A stretch of 10,241 nt of DNA. It comes from CAZAMT01 sp964486145. Its GTDB lineage: Bacteria > Bacteroidota > Bacteroidia > Bacteroidales > JAAAOM01. The notes under the pieces were generated by a model. It did no database searches. It was not told the DNA's origin and worked only from the letters and a program-made list of their open reading frames with translations. Made by a program: the position numbers and the translations under genes. Each line of letters starts with the position of its first letter. Position 1 is the stretch's first letter. Location: the NCBI GenBank assembly GCA_964486145.1, contig CAZAMT010000138.1, forward strand, positions 1-10,241. Reading direction: 5' to 3'. Positions 6,331 to 10,241 of this stretch are shown here, in pieces.

Positions 6331-8361
6331 TCATCGAATACCAGCGCCGTTTTCCGTTTTTTCAGACGGAATCATAAACACCAGTTTTCCATTGCTTTCC
6401 TCTGCCATTAGGATCATACCTTTTGATTCAATTCCTTTAATTTTTCTTGGAGCAAGGTTTACCAGTATACTAACCTGTTTGCCAATCAATTCGTTTGGAT
6501 CATGGTATTCGGCAATTCCGCTTACTACGGTTCGTTTATCAATGCCCGTATCAATGGTAAGTTTTATAAGCTTTTTTGTTTTTGGAACCTTTTCAGCTTC
6601 CAGAATTGTACCTGTGCGAATATCCAGTTTACTGAAATCATCAAACGATATTTCATCTTTCTGGGGTTCCACATTTCTTTCCGGTTCGTTAGCTTTCCGT
6701 GCTTCGATTAATTTATTTAGTTGATATTCGATGGCTTCGTCCTCAATTTTTTCAAATAAGAGCGTGGGCTTTTTAATTTTGTGACCTGCAGGAATTATTT
6801 CCCGCGAACCGATTTTATCCCAGTTTCCTTTTTCAAGATTTATGAAATCGTATATCCGAATGGAGGTAAAAGGTAAAAAAGGCTCGGATAATATGGCAAG
6901 GTTAGCAGTAATTTGCAGAGAAACGTACAAAACTGTTTTTACACTGTTTTCATCTGTTTTGATCAGTTTCCATGGCTCCGTATCTGCAAGGTATTTGTTA
7001 CCAAGCCGTGCCAAATCCATGAAAATTTTTTGTGCTTCGCGAAATCGATAACTTTCCAGGCTTGTTTCTACAGAATTTTTTATATTGTCAATTTCTGCAA
7101 GCGTATCTTTGTCGTATGCATTAAATTCAGATGGTTCCGGAACTTCACCACCAAAATATTTATTGGTTAGAACCAGTGTGCGGTTGATAAAATTACCCAA
7201 CACAGCAACCAATTCGTTGTTATTTCTGGCCTGGAAGTCTTTCCAGGTGAAATCGTTATCTTTGGTTTCAGGGGCATTGGCGCAAATGGCATATCTCAAC
7301 ACATCTTCTTTGCCAGGAAATTCCTCTAAATATTCGTGTAACCAAACAGCCCAGTTTCTTGAAGTAGAGATTTTATCATTTTCCAGATTCAGAAATTCAT
7401 TTGCAGGTACATTTTCCGGAAGTATAAAAGTGCCTTCGCGCTTAAGCATGGTAGGAAAAATAATGCAGTGGAAAACAATATTGTCTTTTCCTATAAAATG
7501 TACCAATTTGGAATCATCTGACTTCCAGTATTTTTCCCAATCCGGAGTCAATTCTTTTGACGCGGAAATATATCCGATAGGTGCATCGAACCACACATAC
7601 AAAACTTTTCCTTTGGCACCTTCTACGGGTACAGGAATTCCCCATTCTAAATCGCGACTAACCGCACGGGGCTGTAAACCCTGGTCAAGCCATGATTTGC
7701 ATTGTCCGTACACATTCACTTTCCACTCTTTATGTTCTTCAAGAATCCATTCCCGTAAAAAATCTTCATGCTTATCAAGTGGCAGATACCAGTGTTTGGT
7801 TTCTTTCAATACTGGTTTTGCGCCTGAAATGGCAGATCTTGGATTAATCAAATCTGTTGCATTTAAAGATGAGCCGCAGCTTTCGCATTGATCACCATAA
7901 GCATTATCATTTCCGCAAGCGGGGCATGTACCAACAATATAACGATCAGCCAGAAACTGGTTGGCTTCTTCATCAAAATACTGTTCGTTTGATTTTTCTA
8001 TGAATTCGCCTCTATCATATAACGTTCTGAAAAACTGGGATGCTGTTTCGAAATGTGTTTTTGAAGTGGTACGTGAATAAATATCAAAGGCTATTCCGAA
8101 CTTCTGAAATGCATTTTTAATAATTTCATGGTACTGATCAACAATATGTTGTGGCGAAACTCCCTCATGACGGGCTTTGATGGTAATAGGAACGCCATGT
8201 TCATCCGATCCGCAGACAAATATAACATCCCTTCCACGTAAACGAAGATAACGAACGTAAATATCTGCGGGAACATAAACTCCTGCCAGATGGCCGATGT
8301 GAACAGGCCCGTTTGCATAAGGAAGAGCAGCAGTAATTGTATATCTTTTGAATTCAGTCAT
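6331..8361 (-). CDS. metG: Methionyl-tRNA synthetase
   Basis: A 676-residue class I aminoacyl-tRNA synthetase charging tRNA-Met with methionine. It shows AALPYANGPVHIGH with the HIGH motif at residues 21-24, a zinc knuckle of four cysteines (146, 149, 159, 162), and LYVWFDAPIGY (254-264). The KMSKS loop appears as KISTS (330-334), with Thr333 where the second lysine is usual. Residues from about 575 to the end form the EMAPII/Trbp111-type tRNA-binding OB-fold (FSKLDIRTGTILEAEKVPKT, NLAPRKIKGIESKGMIL), usual in dimeric bacterial MetG. The start at 8361 (MTEFKRYTITAALPYANGPV) gives the canonical N-terminus. Divergent from the S66 peptidase gene with 106 bp between start codons. Confidence 0.98.
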   Translation of the reverse strand: MTEFKRYTITAALPYANGPVHIGHLAGVYVPADIYVRYLRLRGRDVIFVCGSDEHGVPITIKARHEGVSPQHIVDQYHEIIKNAFQKFGIAFDIYSRTTSKTHFETASQFFRTLYDRGEFIEKSNEQYFDEEANQFLADRYIVGTCPACGNDNAYGDQCESCGSSLNATDLINPRSAISGAKPVLKETKHWYLPLDKHEDFLREWILEEHKEWKVNVYGQCKSWLDQGLQPRAVSRDLEWGIPVPVEGAKGKVLYVWFDAPIGYISASKELTPDWEKYWKSDDSKLVHFIGKDNIVFHCIIFPTMLKREGTFILPENVPANEFLNLENDKISTSRNWAVWLHEYLEEFPGKEDVLRYAICANAPETKDNDFTWKDFQARNNNELVAVLGNFINRTLVLTNKYFGGEVPEPSEFNAYDKDTLAEIDNIKNSVETSLESYRFREAQKIFMDLARLGNKYLADTEPWKLIKTDENSVKTVLYVSLQITANLAILSEPFLPFTSIRIYDFINLEKGNWDKIGSREIIPAGHKIKKPTLLFEKIEDEAIEYQLNKLIEARKANEPERNVEPQKDEISFDDFSKLDIRTGTILEAEKVPKTKKLIKLTIDTGIDKRTVVSGIAEYHDPNELIGKQVSILVNLAPRKIKGIESKGMILMAEESNGKLVFMIPSEKTENGAGIR

Positions 8362-8415
8362 ATTAAATCATCAAATTATTAATCAAAATAGCCTAATTTC
8401 GGTTATAAAGAATGA

Positions 8416-8446
8416 CAAAGATATTGAAATCTGCTTATTATTTGAA
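8416..8446 (-). promoter_or_regulatory. Candidate metG promoter
   Basis: On the minus strand TATCTTTG (8423 to 8416) fits TAnnTTTG exactly. TTC (8446-8444), one base from the -33 TTG, lies 20 nt upstream, almost the same arrangement as the promoter of the universal stress gene. Transcription would start near 8409, about 48 nt before the metG ATG. The box lies within the longest frame of the peptidase gene, which supports the later start chosen for that gene. Confidence 0.45.
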
Positions 8447-8467
8447 TTGATAAAACAAATACTTGAA

Positions 8468-9370
8468 ATGAAACAACCTCCTTACTTAAAACCCGGTGAT
8501 AAAATAGCAATTACTGCACCTGGCGGTCATGTGGATTATAAAAAAATGAAGGTAGCTATCAAGAAACTCAAAGCATGGGATTTGGATGTTATTGAAGGAG
8601 TAACAACAAAGTCGGAACATCATTATTTCTCTGCAAATGATGAGGTGCGTGCCGGAGAGTTTCAAACGTTTTTAAACGATCCAACCATTTCAGCAATTTT
8701 TTGCGCAAGGGGTGGTTACGGAACAATCAGGGTAATTCCGTATTTAAACTTCCGGGGTTTTAAAAAAATACCGAAATGGATTGTCGGTTTTAGCGACATT
8801 ACTGTTTTACATGCCTATTTCAACTCGGTTCTTAATTTTACATCCATTCATGGAACTATGCCGGCACGGTTTGGTTTAAAAAATGCAGATGAGTCATTAA
8901 AAAGCTTAAAAGATGCTTTATTTGGTGAACCGGTTGAATATCAATGGAAACCTGAGAAATATAACCGGTCCGGAAAAGCCGAAGGTATTCTGTTAGGAGG
9001 CAATCTTTCCATTATGTCCAGCCTGATAAATACCCCTTACGAATATCTGTTGGACGGAAGTATTTTGTTTATTGAGGAAATTGATGAACATCTTTACCAG
9101 GTTGATCGATATCTGCAACAATTAAAGTTAGGAGGTGTTTTTAGACGATTAAAAGGGCTGATTATCGGTTATTTCACTGATATAAAAGACACTGATAAAC
9201 CATTTGGTATTTCGTTGGAGGAAATCATTGCAGAAGCAGTTGAAGGATACAGTTTTCCGGTAGCGTTCGGTATAAAAGCCGGCCATGAAGAACCGAATGT
9301 AGCCTTAAAACTGGGCGCAAATAGTCAATTGGAAGTAACCGAAAACAAAAGTACACTATTATTCCTTTAG
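8468..9370 (+). CDS. LD-carboxypeptidase-like serine peptidase, family S66
   Basis: A 300-residue S66 (LdcA/MccF) peptidase. Known members remove the terminal D-alanine from murein tetrapeptides during cytoplasmic recycling, or cleave microcin C-type conjugates. It begins in the family manner with YLKPGDKIAITAPGG (6-20). CARGGYGTIRVI (79-90) leads to the nucleophile Ser109 in VGFSD; the acidic residue lies in LFIEEIDEHLYQVDRYLQQL (Glu203 most likely), and His273 lies in KAGHEEPN. The Ser-Glu-His set is complete and there is no signal peptide, which favours recycling in the cytoplasm. The open frame extends upstream to a TTG at 8348 inside metG, but the ATG at 8468 starts at the conserved N-terminus. 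The next gene, yraN, starts 4 bp after its stop, so they are probably co-transcribed. Confidence 0.92.
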   Translation: MKQPPYLKPGDKIAITAPGGHVDYKKMKVAIKKLKAWDLDVIEGVTTKSEHHYFSANDEVRAGEFQTFLNDPTISAIFCARGGYGTIRVIPYLNFRGFKKIPKWIVGFSDITVLHAYFNSVLNFTSIHGTMPARFGLKNADESLKSLKDALFGEPVEYQWKPEKYNRSGKAEGILLGGNLSIMSSLINTPYEYLLDGSILFIEEIDEHLYQVDRYLQQLKLGGVFRRLKGLIIGYFTDIKDTDKPFGISLEEIIAEAVEGYSFPVAFGIKAGHEEPNVALKLGANSQLEVTENKSTLLFL

Positions 9371-9374
9371 AAAA

Positions 9375-9734
9375 ATGGATAAAAAAGAATTTGGCACCCG
9401 GGGAGAATCCATTGCAAAGCAATATTTGGCTAACCGTGGATACATCATCCTTGAAGAAAACTGGAGATTCCAGCATCTGGAATTGGATTTGATTGTTGCC
9501 GATGATGAGCATGTGGTGTTCGTTGAGGTAAAAACTCGAAAAGCTTCTTCTTTTGAGACCATCGAAGATATGATTACGAAAAAAAAGCAACGCTTTTTAA
9601 TCATCGCGGCCAATGCATACATTGAAAAAAATGAAATTACAAAAGAAGCCAGATTTGATGTTATTTCCATAACCTTTGAGAATGAAAAGTACGAAGTTGA
9701 GCATATTGTGGATGCATTTTATCCGGAAGTTTAA
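9375..9734 (+). CDS. yraN: YraN/UPF0102 family nuclease-fold protein
   Basis: A 119-residue protein of the UPF0102 family, predicted PD-(D/E)xK nuclease fold related to Holliday-junction resolvases; the cellular substrate is not established. Visible are FGTRGESIAKQYLANRGYII (6-25), the acidic strand LELDLIVADD with Glu36 and Asp38 (35-44), and VFVEVKTR with Glu51 and Lys53 (48-55), followed by KKKQR (69-73) and RFDVISI (93-99). The usual GEIDLI reads LELDLI here, the glycine being replaced, but the acidic pair is kept. Length is typical. It lies 4 bp after the S66 peptidase gene and seems to end that unit. Confidence 0.93.
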   Translation: MDKKEFGTRGESIAKQYLANRGYIILEENWRFQHLELDLIVADDEHVVFVEVKTRKASSFETIEDMITKKKQRFLIIAANAYIEKNEITKEARFDVISITFENEKYEVEHIVDAFYPEV

Positions 9735-10066
9735 AAACTGGCAGGTTATTTTTTTCCTGTATAAATTCCAAAGAAGCGTTACTATCCTTCGCATTTTATA
9801 GTTGCAATCTCACCACTGATGTGTTACGGTTCTTTTTTTCTATTTGGTGTATGCATATTTTGGCATTTCTTATTTTAGTTTGGCCAATAATCCCCATAAA
9901 AAAGTGATTAAAGAAAATATCCAAACAACATAAATAATAGATAATCAAGTACATATAATTCTATCATTATTTTTTTTTAAATTTTTTCAAAAAAGTGGGT
10001 AACCTTTTGGTTAAAAATGGAACCTATATATGAAAGCATTTATTAATAACCATAAATCTTATTACC
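9735..10066. other. 332-bp AT-rich intergenic stretch before the peptide gene
   Basis: No gene, tRNA or strong terminator is apparent. A 19-codon hydrophobic frame (ATG at 9819) has no supporting context. The right half (about 9900-10066) is extremely A/T-rich, with homopolymer tracts at 9969-9994, and holds the palindromes described separately. It probably contains the end of the S66-yraN transcript and the promoter of the small peptide gene. Confidence 0.6.
9982..10032 (+). promoter_or_regulatory. Palindromes and weak promoter-like box upstream of the peptide gene
   Basis: A T6-C-A6 palindrome (9982-9994) is followed by the perfect inverted repeat TAACC-TTTT-GGTTA (10000-10013), then TATATATG (10025-10032), one base off TAnnTTTG. 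A TTG at 10007-10009 is only 15 nt before that box, shorter than usual. The inverted repeat would overlap the -33 region, a plausible operator position. If transcription starts near 10039, the leader is about 28 nt. Confidence 0.3.
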
Positions 10067-10207
10067 ATGGAAACCTACAATGAAAAAAACATTACCAGTT
10101 TAATGAAAGAAACAACAGAATCATTTTATCTGTTAGACATTGATGATATGTTTGCCATCAGAGGCGGCGGAAACGAAGACAGAGAAGATATTTTAATTGA
10201 AGAATAA
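10067..10207 (+). CDS. Small peptide precursor with double-glycine leader (candidate RiPP or exported peptide)
   Basis: A 46-residue frame from ATG 10067 to TAA 10205-10207. The first 34 residues look like a double-glycine leader: in LLDIDDMFAIRGG (22-34), taking cleavage after Gly34, hydrophobic residues fall at -12 (Leu23), -7 (Met28) and -4 (Ile31), with Asp at -8 and Gly-Gly at -2/-1. This is the spacing recognised by C39-peptidase ABC transporters. The released tail would be GNEDREDILIEE, 12 residues with six acidic and no Cys, Ser, Thr or Lys. Bacteroidetes have small GG-leader precursors next to radical-SAM or other maturases (for example the GG-Bacteroidales type), but I cannot assign this one. 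No transporter or modifying enzyme is in the window. The lack of Cys, Ser and Thr argues against lanthipeptide, sactipeptide or ester-linked graspetide chemistry. A non-peptide-export role is possible. Confidence 0.6.
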   Translation: METYNEKNITSLMKETTESFYLLDIDDMFAIRGGGNEDREDILIEE

Positions 10208-10235
10208 TCAAAGTATAAACATTAAATCCAATATC

Positions 10236-10241
10236 ATGAAA
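10236..10241 (+). CDS. Start of a following gene, cut by the window edge
   Basis: ATGAAA at the last six bases, 28 bp after the peptide stop codon, on the same strand and with an A-rich upstream context. Only Met-Lys is visible. It may begin a second precursor or a maturation/export gene; it may also not be a start. Confidence 0.3.

Noticed and set aside
6317..6336. Possible bidirectional terminator GATG-gccttat-CATC between the HU/SPOR gene and metG
   Set aside because: The stem is 4 bp, overlaps both coding ends and has no T-run on either side.
7085..7891. Long 268-codon plus-strand open frame inside metG
   Set aside because: It is antisense to the well-conserved metG catalytic core and its translation shows no recognisable domain.
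8348..8467. 40-residue N-terminal extension of the S66 peptidase frame
   Set aside because: It starts at a TTG overlapping the metG start, contains the metG promoter box, and precedes the conserved N-terminus at 8468.
9741..9760. CAGG ... CCTG hairpin with a T-run just after yraN, a possible terminator
   Set aside because: The stem is only 4-5 bp with a 10-nt loop, and the T-run lies inside the loop and not after the stem, so it does not fit an intrinsic terminator.
9819..9878. 19-codon hydrophobic frame in the gap after yraN
   Set aside because: No promoter, start context or recognisable pattern; AT-rich non-coding DNA easily gives such runs of Phe/Leu codons.
9859..9882. TTG ... TTAGTTTG promoter-like pair in the gap after yraN
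   Set aside because: The -7 box has a mismatch at its key A and the spacing is 12 nt, too short for the Bacteroidetes promoter.
1..10241. CRISPR array, insertion sequence, tRNA or rRNA
   Set aside because: No regularly spaced repeats, transposase frame, terminal inverted repeats or cloverleaf/rRNA signatures were seen on either strand.

Overview
The window looks like a chromosomal segment of a Bacteroidota (Bacteroidetes) bacterium. It is AT-rich and its genes lack clear Shine-Dalgarno sequences. Several intergenic regions carry boxes matching the TAnnTTTG -7 element of this phylum. It also holds an HU-like DNA-binding domain joined through one membrane helix to a SPOR domain, an architecture I associate with this phylum. 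The exact order cannot be fixed from the sequence.

Layout. (1) Positions 54-875, minus strand: a two-domain universal stress protein with a good promoter just upstream. (2) Positions 1112-5174, minus strand: a four-gene nucleotide-sugar cluster, in transcription order a WbpE-like sugar aminotransferase, a WbpD/WlbB-like N-acetyltransferase, UDP-glucose 4-epimerase (galE) and dTDP-glucose 4,6-dehydratase (rfbB/rmlB). The first two genes are 1 bp apart and should act consecutively. The gaps around galE (117 and 168 bp) contain palindromes, a tandem repeat, a thrice-repeated start-codon context and a possible 22-codon ORF. (3) Positions 5318-6322, plus strand: the HU/SPOR membrane protein, convergent with metG. 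(4) Positions 6331-8361, minus strand: methionyl-tRNA synthetase with the C-terminal tRNA-binding domain. (5) Positions 8468-9734, plus strand: an S66 LD-carboxypeptidase-like gene and a YraN/UPF0102 gene, 4 bp apart. (6) Positions 9735-10066: a gene-free AT-rich stretch. (7) Positions 10067-10207: a 46-codon gene whose product has a double-glycine leader and a very acidic 12-residue tail, followed by another start codon at the window edge.

How they fit together. The four sugar genes would supply activated precursors for a surface polysaccharide or O-antigen: a 2,3-diamino-sugar branch (WbpE/WbpD-like), a UDP-hexose epimerase and the 4-keto-6-deoxy dTDP-glucose branch. The dehydrogenase and oxidase needed before WbpE (WbpA, WbpB) are not in the window. 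The HU/SPOR and S66 proteins point to peptidoglycan sensing and turnover. MetG and YraN are housekeeping genes. The most novel element is the small peptide gene at the right edge, a candidate precursor of an exported or ribosomally synthesised, modified peptide whose partner genes would lie beyond position 10241.
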